Source: JBHOQS01 sp042408875 (GTDB taxonomy: Bacteria > Chloroflexota > UBA11872 > JBHOQS01). From it: a stretch of 64,000 nt of DNA. Below are positions 51,580 through 62,676 of the stretch, piece by piece. Made by a program: the position numbers and the translations under genes. The DNA lies in NCBI GenBank assembly GCA_042408875.1, contig JBHOQS010000021.1:1-64000 (forward strand). The letters are read 5' to 3'. The notes under the pieces were generated by a model, which was given only the letters and a program-made list of their open reading frames with translations, did not search any database and was not told where the DNA came from. Within the stretch, counting starts at the first letter, position 1. Every line of letters begins with the position of its first letter.

Positions 51580-52257
51580 CTATTCGTACCCCGCGTTCAC
51601 CTCGTCACGGACGATCCGTCCCTTTTCAAGCTCGATCACCCGCCGGCGCATGATATCGACGAGCTCACGGTTATGCGTAGCGATGAGCATCGTCGTGCCC
51701 AGGGCGTTGATCTTGACTAAGAGCCGGATGGTCTCGAAGGCCGTGGCCGGGTCGAGATTGCCGGTGGGCTCGTCGGCGATCAGGATCGAAGGCTTATGCA
51801 CGATGGCGCGGGCGATAGCCACCCGCTGCTGTTCGCCGCCGGAGAGCTGGTACGGGAAGCGATGGGCGTGGTCCCCGAGCCCGACAAGCTCCAGGGTCGG
51901 TGGAACGAGCCGTTCGATGCTCCGCCGGTCATGTCCTGCCACCTCGAGTGCGAAGGCCACGTTTTCAAAGACCGTTTTGTTCGGCAGCAGCTTGTAATCT
52001 TGAAAGATCACGCTGACCTTCCGGCGCAGGTACGACACCTCTGAGCGGCGCAGGCGCGCCAGGTCCTGCCCGTTGACGAACACGCGGCCCGAGGTTGGCA
52101 GCTCGTCACGGATGAGCAGTTTGATGAACGTCGACTTTCCTGCGCCGCTAGGGCCGACCAAAAAGACGAAATCGCGCTCGGGGATCTCCAGGCTAACATC
52201 TGTGAGGGCCTGCACCCCATTCGGGTAGATCTTGCTCACCTGGTGCAGAACGATCAC
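51580..52257 (-). CDS. ftsE: Cell-division ATP-binding protein FtsE
   Basis: Protein of 225 residues with canonical motifs: Walker A GPSGAGKST, Q-loop VIFQDYKLLPNKTVFENVAF (an FtsE hallmark), signature LSGGEQQRVAIARA, Walker B ILIADEPTGNLDP and H-loop IATHN. Powers FtsX conformational change in the septal membrane. Start is GTG 52257, 15 bases after the pseudokinase stop. Its stop abuts the ftsX start, indicating translational coupling. Confidence 0.95.
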   Translation of the reverse strand: MIVLHQVSKIYPNGVQALTDVSLEIPERDFVFLVGPSGAGKSTFIKLLIRDELPTSGRVFVNGQDLARLRRSEVSYLRRKVSVIFQDYKLLPNKTVFENVAFALEVAGHDRRSIERLVPPTLELVGLGDHAHRFPYQLSGGEQQRVAIARAIVHKPSILIADEPTGNLDPATAFETIRLLVKINALGTTMLIATHNRELVDIMRRRVIELEKGRIVRDEVNAGYE

Positions 52258-52272
52258 GTGGGCACTACTCCG

Positions 52273-54792
52273 TTAGAGCTCGCGCAGGTTGATCTCATAC
52301 GTGGCCGGCACCTGTGCGATGCGCTTAACGATTGGCGGGAACGTGGCCTTCTGCGGGTCAGCACTGCGCAGCGTATACGTGCGCTGCGGCGCCAGTCCCA
52401 GCCGCACATCGATGAAGTCGTAGTTGCCGGCCTCGTCCACCACGGCCGTGTACACCTGCCCGTCCTCGCGCACGAGCTGGAGGCGCAGTCCTGCGAACGG
52501 CGTACCGTCACGCCGCAGCACCTTCCCGCCGAGATGCCAGCGGCTGTCTGGCGGATACGGCGGGATCGGTGGCGGCCCCGGGATAATGCGGTCCAGCGTG
52601 ACGGCCAGGGTGGCCGGCAACGGCGTCGGCGTGGGCGTCGGCGTCGGCGTGGGCGTCGGCGACGGCGTGGGCGTCGGCGTGGGGTTCAGGAAGGCGTTCA
52701 GCTCCTGCCATTTCTTCTCCGCTTCTTCGGTGATCTGGCTCGGCGGCTGGAGCTTTCGCGCCTGGTCGTACTGGGCCAGCGCCAGCTCCTTGGAGGCGCG
52801 CGCCTCCTGGGTGCGTAACTGGTCGCCGTATTGGACGAGGGTCTGGGCCAGCTTCTCCTTGGCCACGCCGCTGGCAAAGCCCTGATCGATAGTATAAACC
52901 TCGTTGAGCCTGGCAATGGCTTCGCGCAGGTTCTTGTCCTTCAGCGCGTCCTCCGCCTTTTGCATCGCCGTGGCTGCCTTGAGTTGCGGGGCGGCGATGG
53001 GATGCTCAGGCTCGATTTGGAGGGCCTGCGTGAACGAGGCGATTGCCCCGGCCAGGTACTCCGGCTTTCCGGTAGCGGCGTAGAGGCTCACATCCTGCAT
53101 GCCGGCGTTGATGAGCGAATCGCGCAGGAGCGGCTTGGCTTCCCGACCATCGGGATGACGGTAATTCGGCTGCGCCTGCACGATCACGCTGAGTAGTTCA
53201 GCGGCAGCGCGGAAGTTTCCTTCGTTGTAAGAGACGGCCGCCCGCTCGAAGAGTTGCGCCCGCACCAGCTCCTCCGGGGAGCGCGCCGGCAGTGGCGTGG
53301 GCGAGGGGAGCACGATCCGCGCGACGGTCGGCGTGGGGATCGGCGTTGGCGTCGGTCGGAGGGAAGTGATGCCAGCCACCCGCAAGACCAGGGGCGGGCC
53401 ATTCAGCGGGGCCAGCAGCACAGCCAGAATGGCGACCACTGCCCAGGTGCGCCAGTTCAAAAGCCAGCCTATCCCTGTTCCCTCTGCGCCGGGCTGCCCG
53501 GCCTCCCCGAGCAGGAGTTCCCGTTGCGGGGTCTCGTCGTGGCTCGCAGCATCCTCGGCCGTGCCTGCCTCTGGCTCAGGCGCTTCTTCGGTGGGGGCAG
53601 GCTGAAGGACGCCGCGCCGGGGCGCCGGTGTGTGGACGCCGCCGGGTGCAGCCGTAGCGGGTCGAATGTCTACGTCGTGATCGGGCACGCGCGCTGGCAC
53701 TGCCGGTGCGGGGGGTGGCTCGCGCTCGACCACAGCCACCGTAGGCTCTTCAAGCTGTGCCCACGGCTGGGTGGCGTCGCTGCGTACCGGCACGCGCAGC
53801 CGCGCCGCGGCATGCGGCGGCGCCACAGCGGGCCGGGCCGCAGCCCAGCGCATCAAGCGCGCACGGCGCGCTCGTACTGCCACCAATCGTGCCGTTACCG
53901 CGCTATCGCTGACATAGAAGCGCCGTACAAACGGCGGTCGCGGCAGGGGAGCAGCTCCGGTGCCGCTTGCTGGAGGCACAGATGTCGGCACCTCAGCCGC
54001 AAGCGCCGCAGCCTGCGTGGCCAGCCAGTTCCGCCCTTCGCTCAAGGCCGGCACGACCGCCTCAATAGCGCGCCGGACTTCTCTAGCCTCGGCCGGGCGC
54101 TCCAACACATCCAGCCGTGCACACTGCGCCAAGACCTCTCGCAGCCGCGCCGTGAGCGAGGCGGAGTCGGGCGCGGGATCCGGTGCCAGCACTTCATCGA
54201 GTAGCACGCCCAGCGCGTAGAGATCGGCGCGCGGGTCAAACGTGGTGAACGTGCGCGGCTGCCGCGTCTCCGGCGCATCGTAGAGCGTGCGCGGCACGGC
54301 CGGCGATGCGGTGATGGCAGCGCCGATCCCCAGCCCGGCCAGGTGGATTTCTGCCCTCGCGTCAATCCACACGAAATACGGGCGCAGCGCACCGTGTACC
54401 AGACCGTGCGCGTGCAGGCGCTCGAGGACTGCCGTCAGCTCTACAGCCAGGGCGGCAGTCGCTCGCGCCGGAAGGAGTGTCCGCTCGCCCAGCGTAGAGA
54501 GGCTGACGCCGTCGGGGCACGGCCAGCAGAGTGCGAGGGCATCGTCCGCGACGATCACCTCGCGCAGCGGCAGGACGCCCGCAGCGTCCACACGCCGCAG
54601 ACGCGACGTGGCTTGTTCGACCGCGCGCCGTACAGTCGGGTGCGCCGCGAGCTCTGAGGAGAGGGAGAAGAGGAGCACCTGCTCACGGTCTCCGGCCGCC
54701 TGCGCCAGGAACAACGTTCCTACCGCGTCGCGACCGATCGGCCGGCCGAGCAGGTAGCGTCCGATCCGGGCACCCCCCGTCGTTGCGGTCAT
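52273..54792 (-). CDS. Membrane-anchored pseudokinase with TPR-like and carboxypeptidase-regulatory-like outer part
   Basis: Protein of 839 residues. Residues about 10-260 have a Ser/Thr kinase fold, but the catalytic residues are gone: the VAIK lysine position is Phe42, HRD reads HGA (133-135), and DFG reads GLG (153-155); YDAPET and DPRADLYALGVLLDE are retained. A Pro-rich linker leads to one transmembrane helix (about 449-472). Outside are a Pro-Thr spacer, TPR-like helices (about 505-700), a second Pro-Thr tract (704-724) encoded by a GGCGTC-type hexamer repeat, and a beta domain with GGKVLRRDGTPFAGLRLQLV like carboxypeptidase-regulatory/CNA-B folds. First gene of the FtsEX-EnvC operon. 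Confidence 0.82.
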   Translation of the reverse strand: MTATTGGARIGRYLLGRPIGRDAVGTLFLAQAAGDREQVLLFSLSSELAAHPTVRRAVEQATSRLRRVDAAGVLPLREVIVADDALALCWPCPDGVSLSTLGERTLLPARATAALAVELTAVLERLHAHGLVHGALRPYFVWIDARAEIHLAGLGIGAAITASPAVPRTLYDAPETRQPRTFTTFDPRADLYALGVLLDEVLAPDPAPDSASLTARLREVLAQCARLDVLERPAEAREVRRAIEAVVPALSEGRNWLATQAAALAAEVPTSVPPASGTGAAPLPRPPFVRRFYVSDSAVTARLVAVRARRARLMRWAAARPAVAPPHAAARLRVPVRSDATQPWAQLEEPTVAVVEREPPPAPAVPARVPDHDVDIRPATAAPGGVHTPAPRRGVLQPAPTEEAPEPEAGTAEDAASHDETPQRELLLGEAGQPGAEGTGIGWLLNWRTWAVVAILAVLLAPLNGPPLVLRVAGITSLRPTPTPIPTPTVARIVLPSPTPLPARSPEELVRAQLFERAAVSYNEGNFRAAAELLSVIVQAQPNYRHPDGREAKPLLRDSLINAGMQDVSLYAATGKPEYLAGAIASFTQALQIEPEHPIAAPQLKAATAMQKAEDALKDKNLREAIARLNEVYTIDQGFASGVAKEKLAQTLVQYGDQLRTQEARASKELALAQYDQARKLQPPSQITEEAEKKWQELNAFLNPTPTPTPSPTPTPTPTPTPTPLPATLAVTLDRIIPGPPPIPPYPPDSRWHLGGKVLRRDGTPFAGLRLQLVREDGQVYTAVVDEAGNYDFIDVRLGLAPQRTYTLRSADPQKATFPPIVKRIAQVPATYEINLREL

Positions 54793-54969
54793 GCCAGCGA
54801 GATCCAGGAACGAGCCACGCGTGGCGAGCCTGACGCGGGAGCATCGGGAGAGCCCGCTAGACAGCTACGCCGCCGGAGCGGCATGTGCTCCTCGCCACGG
54901 AACAGTTGCCACGCCCACTAAGACGTAGATCCCCGCGCCCATACGCGCGGGAGCTACCGGCGCTGCGGC

Positions 54970-54999
54970 ATTCTACCGGACCGCGCGCGGAATTGTCAA
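54970..54999 (-). promoter_or_regulatory. Strong sigma70-type promoter of the pseudokinase-ftsEX operon
   Basis: On the minus strand a perfect TTGACA (54994-54999) and TAGAAT (54970-54975) are separated by 18 bases. Transcription would start near 54963, giving a leader of about 170 bases before the pseudokinase ATG. Confidence 0.75.
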
Positions 55000-55018
55000 C
55001 ATTTCGCGTGAACTTGGG

Positions 55019-56452
55019 TTATGTCGCGCTGCCGGGTGGGCGCACGCGGTGCCAGATAGTATACGCGAGGCTCGCCACAACAAGCAGGCCGACGAGGCTA
55101 CCTGCAACAGCAGCGACGATGATCCCATACCGCTGGAAGAAGCTGCTCCAGAAGCTGATCGAGCGTTGTAGGAAGCCCTCCCCACTGCCAGCGGGCTGCC
55201 GGGGCGCCTGCCCGGCCTGACCGGGCTGGGCGCTCTCGCGAGCGATGCGGCGCAGGTACTGGTGCCAGTCCTGCTCGAGTTTCTCCATGTCGACGTTCAG
55301 CACTGTGCGGAGCGCATCGTCGGGCAGGGTACCTTCTTTGAAGGCGCGGAGCAGCTCACCAAACTTCTGCCCCCCGTAGGTCTCGATGATGTATTTGACT
55401 ACGGAGTAGCTCTCGGCGTAGGCAAGCGCCACCCCGGTGTCATCGCTGGGGAACTGGCTGGCCAGCGAGCGGAGCGAGATCAGGCGGTTCTGCCGCAGCG
55501 CCTGGGCAAGCGCTGCTTCGAGCTGGCGAAGCTCCTGCTCGTCCCGCATCAGGTAGCTGGCAAGGCCCTCGTTGAGCCAGCGCGGCGGGTCGGCGTAGGG
55601 GTTTTCCGTGAGCTGGCCAACGATCAGGTGCGCCAGCTCGTGGCGAAGATAGTCTACGGCCTGGACGACGCCCTGCCTGGTGGGCGGTGCAAACACATAG
55701 ACGCGGTTGGTGCCGGCAGCAAGGCCGACGAGACCGGGCTGCGTGCGCGAGCCAACGGCGCTGTGGAAATCCTCCAGCCGGGCATAGGCGTAGATCTTGA
55801 CCGGCTTCTGGAGCTGGACCTGGAACCCCTCAGAGAGCTCCTGAAGGATCGGCGCTGCCTGCGCCAGCAACTCCGGCCCGACGACGTTATCGCCCGAATA
55901 CCAGTACACCGTGACGCGACCGAGCGAGCGTGTCTGCCAGGTGAAGCGGCGGTCTTCGTACGGGATCTCCTGCTGGGGTGTGCGGAAGACGTTTTCGTCA
56001 GCGTCTTGCAGCTCCCAGTAGTAGCTGATCACAGAGCCTGGCAGGAGCACATCCCGCACGCGCCAAGCGAAGCTGGCGCGCACGGTCGTGCCCGGCGCAA
56101 ACTGGGCATAGCGGTAGCTCACGACTGGCTCATCGTCCACGCGCCAGAGCAGCGTCACCCGTTCGATGCGGCGGTTTGCTGTGGCTTCGAGGAGGAAGCG
56201 GATCTCGTTAGGGAAGTCAACGTCAGCGAGGCTCGTGCGAAGCTGGACGCTCAACGGCGCCGACTGCTCTAGCTCAGCCGGCCCTGCCTGCTCGCGTGCG
56301 CTCGGCGGCGCCTGCGCCAGCACCGGCGCAGCAAGCTGGGCAAGGAAGAGTAGACACGTGATGAACAAGGCCGCGCACGCCCGGCGTGCAGTGCCCGCCC
56401 GCAACCAGAGGCGAGGGCACCGGACCGACAGGGTGCCGTCTCCATCCTGCAT
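55019..56452 (-). CDS. Membrane-anchored peptidase MA-clan (gluzincin) protein
   Basis: Protein of 477 residues. An N-terminal signal sequence (ACAALFITCLLFLAQLAAPVLA) is followed by a beta-rich domain, then a zinc peptidase domain with HELAH in YLRHELAHLIVGQLTENPYA and the third ligand in WLNEGLASYLM. C-terminal transmembrane helix near 445-467 (IIVAAVAGSLVGLLVVASL) with a short basic tail. Outward-facing, type I topology. Substrate unknown. It ends just upstream of the ftsEX operon promoter on the same strand and follows prfB after a repeat-containing gap. Confidence 0.88.
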   Translation of the reverse strand: MQDGDGTLSVRCPRLWLRAGTARRACAALFITCLLFLAQLAAPVLAQAPPSAREQAGPAELEQSAPLSVQLRTSLADVDFPNEIRFLLEATANRRIERVTLLWRVDDEPVVSYRYAQFAPGTTVRASFAWRVRDVLLPGSVISYYWELQDADENVFRTPQQEIPYEDRRFTWQTRSLGRVTVYWYSGDNVVGPELLAQAAPILQELSEGFQVQLQKPVKIYAYARLEDFHSAVGSRTQPGLVGLAAGTNRVYVFAPPTRQGVVQAVDYLRHELAHLIVGQLTENPYADPPRWLNEGLASYLMRDEQELRQLEAALAQALRQNRLISLRSLASQFPSDDTGVALAYAESYSVVKYIIETYGGQKFGELLRAFKEGTLPDDALRTVLNVDMEKLEQDWHQYLRRIARESAQPGQAGQAPRQPAGSGEGFLQRSISFWSSFFQRYGIIVAAVAGSLVGLLVVASLAYTIWHRVRPPGSAT

Positions 56453-56468
56453 GGCAGATCGCCTTCCT

Positions 56469-56535
56469 TAGAAACAAGCCTTCTAGCTAGAAACAAGCCT
56501 TTTAGCTAGAAGCATTATTTTTAGAAGCAAGCCTT
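56469..56535. repeat. Spaced 14-bp repeats between prfB and the peptidase gene
   Basis: TAGAAACAAGCCTT occurs at 56469-56482 and 56488-56501, with a one-mismatch copy at 56522-56535 and partial copies around them (AGAAGCAAGC). The block is in the leader of the peptidase gene on the minus strand and shares GCTAGAAACAA with the repeats near 48.6 kb. Confidence 0.8.
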
Positions 56536-56576
56536 AGACAAGAGAAGCAAGCAGAGAAGCCAAAAGCAGTGCAGGC

Positions 56577-57729
56577 CTACTCCACCGCCGCCCCGGCGCT
56601 CTCGCGCTGGACGTTCCAGCGGAGATAGGCCTCGATAAACTCGTCGATCTCACCATCGAGCACGGCGTTGACATTGCCGGTCTCGTGGCCGGTGCGCAGG
56701 TCCTTGACCAGCGTGTAGGGATGAAGGACGTACGAACGGATCTGGTTGCCCCAGCTCTGCTCGACGAACTGGCCCTTCAGGCGCGCCTGCTCCTCCTCGC
56801 GCTGACGCTCTTTGAGCTCCAAGAGTCGTGCCCGCAAGATCCGCATGGCGATCTCGCGGTTCTGAATCTGCGAGCGCTCGTTCTGGCACGTCACCCGAAT
56901 GCCGGTCGGCTTGTGCACAATGCGCACGGCCGAGTCGGTCTTGTTGACGTGCTGGCCTCCGGCGCCGGTGGCGCGGAAGGTATCGATCTCCAGGTCCTCC
57001 GGGCGGATGACGATCTCGTCGCTCTCGTCCCCGAGCACCGGCAGCACCTCGACCAGTGCGAAGGACGTGTGGCGCCGGTGCGCCGAGTCAAACGGCGAGA
57101 GGCGCACCAGGCGATGCTCGCCCTTCTCGGCCTTGAGATAGCCATAGGCATGTGGGCCGTTGACCTGGATCGTCACGCTCTTGATGCCCGCCTCTTCACC
57201 TTCGGAAAGGTCGAGCACCTCCGTCTGATACCCGCGACGCTCAGCCCAGCGCAGGTACATGCGCAGGAGCATCTCCGCCCAGTCCTGGGCATCGACGCCG
57301 CCAGCGCGGGCGTGGATAGACAGGATAGCATCCGAGGCATCGTGCGGCCCACCCAGCAGCAGCTCGAGCTCGGCCTGCTCCAGGTCGCGCTGCACTGCGC
57401 TGAGCTCCCGCTGGAGTTCAGCCACCAGCGCGGCGTCACGGCGGTCCTCAGGCTCGGCCTCGACCAGCTCCGCCAGCTCGCGCAGATCACGGGCGCGCGC
57501 GCTCAGACGCTCCCAGCGCTCGACCTCCTCACGGAGCATCCCGAGACGGCGCATCACCCCCTGCGTACGCGCCTGATCCTCCCAGAAGCCGGGCTGGAGC
57601 GTTGCTTCCTCAAGCCGTGCGATCTCTCCCTTCTTGCCAGGCAGGTCAAAGGCGCACCTGCAAGGCAGAGATCCGCTCTTCGAGCGCCCGCGCGCGCTCG
57701 GCAAGGTCCTCGATAAGCAGAAGCGTCAT
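56577..57729 (-). CDS. prfB: Peptide chain release factor 2, expressed by +1 programmed frameshift
   Basis: RF2 recognises UGA and UAA and hydrolyses peptidyl-tRNA. The zero frame starts at ATG 57729 (GGAGGGG upstream) and codes 27 residues (ending LQVRL) to an in-frame TGA at 57648-57646. Slipping +1 at CTT-T continues as DLPGKKGEIARLEE for 356 further residues, total about 383. GGQ is in TGAGGQHVNKTDSAVR, and the UGA-reading tripeptide region is in the SPFDSAHRRHTSFA stretch. This is the classical autoregulation: low RF2 lets the ribosome pause at UGA and shift frame. Join of 57729-57649 and 57647-56577. Confidence 0.95.
57646..57651 (-). promoter_or_regulatory. RF2 programmed +1 frameshift site (CTT TGA C)
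   Basis: Minus-strand CTT TGA followed by C, the standard RF2 slippery site, with a weak Shine-Dalgarno-like CAGGTG a few bases upstream. The T at 57648 is skipped when RF2 is scarce. Confidence 0.93.
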
Positions 57730-57771
57730 AGCTGTGCACCCCTCCAGCTCGTGTATCGGTTTTGTACGTTT

Positions 57772-57780
57772 ATTATATCA
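57772..57780 (-). promoter_or_regulatory. Extended -10 promoter of prfB
   Basis: TGATATAAT on the minus strand is a perfect -10 with the TGn extension; no good -35 is present. The start point would give a leader of about 35 bases before the prfB ATG, and it separates prfB from secA upstream. Confidence 0.6.
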
Positions 57781-57826
57781 TTCCGCAGCCATGGCGACGC
57801 GCGGCCGGCCGCCGCGGCCGGGCTGC

Positions 57827-60619
<2,793 letters not shown>

Positions 60620-60782
60620 CGTCCTGGTCCTTGTCAGCTTGCCCCGCCTCCACCGGGAAGCCGGAGCACCACGGCGCGCCGGCGCGAGCTCTCCGGCGCC
60701 GGCTGCGTCTCTTCTCGAGGAGGCATGGTCTACGCCTCCTTGATGCACTGAATATCTGGAACTATACCCTCAAACACACCAA

Positions 60783-60800
60783 GCCGGGCCGCAGCCCGGC
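60783..60800. other. Short GC hairpin in the secA upstream region
   Basis: GCCGGGC (60783-60789) pairs with GCCCGGC (60794-60800) around a CGCA loop, between divergent secA and methyltransferase genes. Function unknown; possibly a leader hairpin of secA, whose TATAGT-like -10 lies near 60761. Confidence 0.35.
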
Positions 60801-60931
60801 GGCTCAATTGTACCACGGACTCCGGCAGGTGCCTCCTCGCAGCTGGCCAGAGTACCGGCCTGAGCGGAGGACCAGGTAGCCGCCTTGCCGGAGCGCTGTC
60901 AGAGCACGCTAGAACAGGCTATGCCAGGCAA

Positions 60932-61747
60932 TTGCGCGCGCTGCATCACGCCGGGTTTACTTATCACATGGCCTGGCGGTACCGGCGTGACTTTTATGTT
61001 GAGATTTCGATGGCCGCGCAGCGCTCGGCCAGGGAGATCGTGCCGATCGTGCTCGCGCTGGTGCGCCCGCGCTCGGTCGTCGATGTCGGCTGCGGCACCG
61101 GCGCCTGGCTGGCGGTCTTCCAAGAGTACGGTGTGCCGGAGGTGCTGGGCATCGACGGTGCACACGTCCCGCCGGAGCTGCTCGAAGTGCCCGCAGACCG
61201 CTTCCTGGCCCGTGACCTGGCTCGACCGCTGCATCTGGAGCAGCGCTTCGATCTGGTGCTGGCCCTGGAGGTTGCTGAGCATCTGCCGCCGTCATGCGCC
61301 GGCACTTTCGTCGAGAGCCTGGCCGGGCTCGGGCCGCTGGTGCTGTTCTCGGCGGCCATCCCCTTCCAAGGCGGCCTGCATCATGTAAATGAGCAATGGC
61401 CGACATACTGGGCCGGGCTCTTCGCCGCGCAGGGTTTCGTACCAGTCGACTGCATTCGCCCGCGCGTCTGGGAGAATGCGCGGGTGCAGTGGTGGTATGC
61501 CCAGAACACGCTGCTCTATGCACATCGGGATGCCCTAGCAAGCAACCCGGCGCTGCGATGCGCCTATGAGGCTTCTGCCGGCCGGCCGCTCAACCTGGTG
61601 CATCCCCGGCACTACCTGGGCACCGCGGACCTGCGCACCATCGGGCCACGACGGCTGCTCGCCGCGCTGCCGGGCGCCCTCTGGCGCAGAGTCTGGCGCC
61701 CGCTGAGCGCGCCTGGGGTCAGACCAAGTAGCGCAGGCCGAGATTGA
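60932..61747 (+). CDS. Class I SAM-dependent methyltransferase
   Basis: Protein of up to 271 residues. SAM-binding motif I is VVDVGCGTGAWLAVF, motif II acidic end LGIDGAHV, then FDLVLALEVAEHLPPSCA and VLFSAAIPFQGGLHHVNEQW, which identify a methyltransferase subgroup often found in glycan or surface-polysaccharide clusters. C-terminal extension is Arg/Pro-rich. Acceptor unknown. The start is uncertain: TTG 60932 or ATG 60968, neither with a strong ribosome site. Its end overlaps a convergent gene by 29 bases. Confidence 0.85.
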   Translation: MRALHHAGFTYHMAWRYRRDFYVEISMAAQRSAREIVPIVLALVRPRSVVDVGCGTGAWLAVFQEYGVPEVLGIDGAHVPPELLEVPADRFLARDLARPLHLEQRFDLVLALEVAEHLPPSCAGTFVESLAGLGPLVLFSAAIPFQGGLHHVNEQWPTYWAGLFAAQGFVPVDCIRPRVWENARVQWWYAQNTLLYAHRDALASNPALRCAYEASAGRPLNLVHPRHYLGTADLRTIGPRRLLAALPGALWRRVWRPLSAPGVRPSSAGRD

Positions 61748-62252
61748 GTAACTGCGCCTGTCCCTCAGCGGTTGTGCCGGTTTCGAGCATCGTGGCGAGA
61801 GCGCAGAGAACGTACCCGCGCAGGTCGCCGGCTTCCTGGCTGGAGCTCCGATCGAACACGGTCGGTCCGAGCTGTACCGTCAGGCCCAGCAAGTTGGCTG
61901 TCTGAGGGGTGAACTGGATATGCAGGGTCTGGCAGGTTCCCTGGATCACGGCAACGGGCAGGATGAGCGAGACGTCTGAGACCGCCCGCGCCTCATTTGA
62001 CTGCGCGTCGGTGAGCGTGCCGGTGAGTGTGCCTACCGCAACGAGCTGCTCATCCTGCGTCGAGAACTGGCGGATGCCGAAGGTGCCAGCGAACGACCCG
62101 CCGTCGTACGTTCCGGACACATCCACCGCCGGGCTAGGGGTGGAGCCGGCTGCAGCCGGATCAGACTGTGCCATGGCCGGCTGGAGCGCCCCGACTGCCA
62201 GCAGTGCGGCGAGACCGGCCGTGGCCATGAGCCTTCGCACGTGCGGATGCAT
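61719..62252 (-). CDS. Small secreted protein of unknown function
   Basis: Protein of 177 residues with a clear signal peptide (RRLMATAGLAALLAVGALQP, cleavage near AMAQ-S) and a predicted beta-rich mature part (VDVSGTYDGGSFAGTFGIRQ, AVGTLTGTLTDAQSNEA, LGLTVQLGP). One Cys pair (GTCQTLHI and YVLCALA) could form a disulfide. ATG 62252 has an excellent AAGGAGG site eight bases away, which settles the start though the frame opens far upstream. No family recognised. Confidence 0.8.
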   Translation of the reverse strand: MHPHVRRLMATAGLAALLAVGALQPAMAQSDPAAAGSTPSPAVDVSGTYDGGSFAGTFGIRQFSTQDEQLVAVGTLTGTLTDAQSNEARAVSDVSLILPVAVIQGTCQTLHIQFTPQTANLLGLTVQLGPTVFDRSSSQEAGDLRGYVLCALATMLETGTTAEGQAQLLNLGLRYLV

Positions 62253-62676
62253 GGCTTCCTCCTTGACAATGTTTCGCTGCCCGCAGCACGAGTACCGCGG
62301 TGCGGTACATGGAGCTCTGGTACTCGTTTCGGGCGTAGACAGGATAGCATACGTCCGCGGCGGGTTTGATAGGGAACGGTTGCGCCGGGATGAACGAACG
62401 GTTAATGCCCGAGCCGTGGCACGGCCAATCCTCCTGCCTGAGCGGCAAGAACGATCATCGGCAGCAAGCCGTTCCCCACGAGCACCTGCCTGAACGGTCC
62501 CCGCCGGTACAGCAGGCCCTTCGCCAGACGCCATACACGGGCACATGATACAATCCTGCCCGTAGCCAGTGCGCCAGGCGGATCGCGACGCCCATGACAG
62601 TGCAATCCTGCATCCTGTCAGCACATCCGGCCATACACAACGGTGCACATGGACAATGGACAACGGTGATGCTGCT
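62253..62676. other. Divergent noncoding region
   Basis: About 420 bases between divergent genes with no supported coding sequence, repeat or RNA. It must hold promoters for the secreted protein and the Nudix operon, but no confident -35/-10 pair was found. Confidence 0.4.

Noticed and set aside
52615..52690. Tandem hexamer repeat as a minisatellite unrelated to coding
   Set aside because: It is fully in frame within the pseudokinase gene and encodes a normal Pro-Thr spacer.
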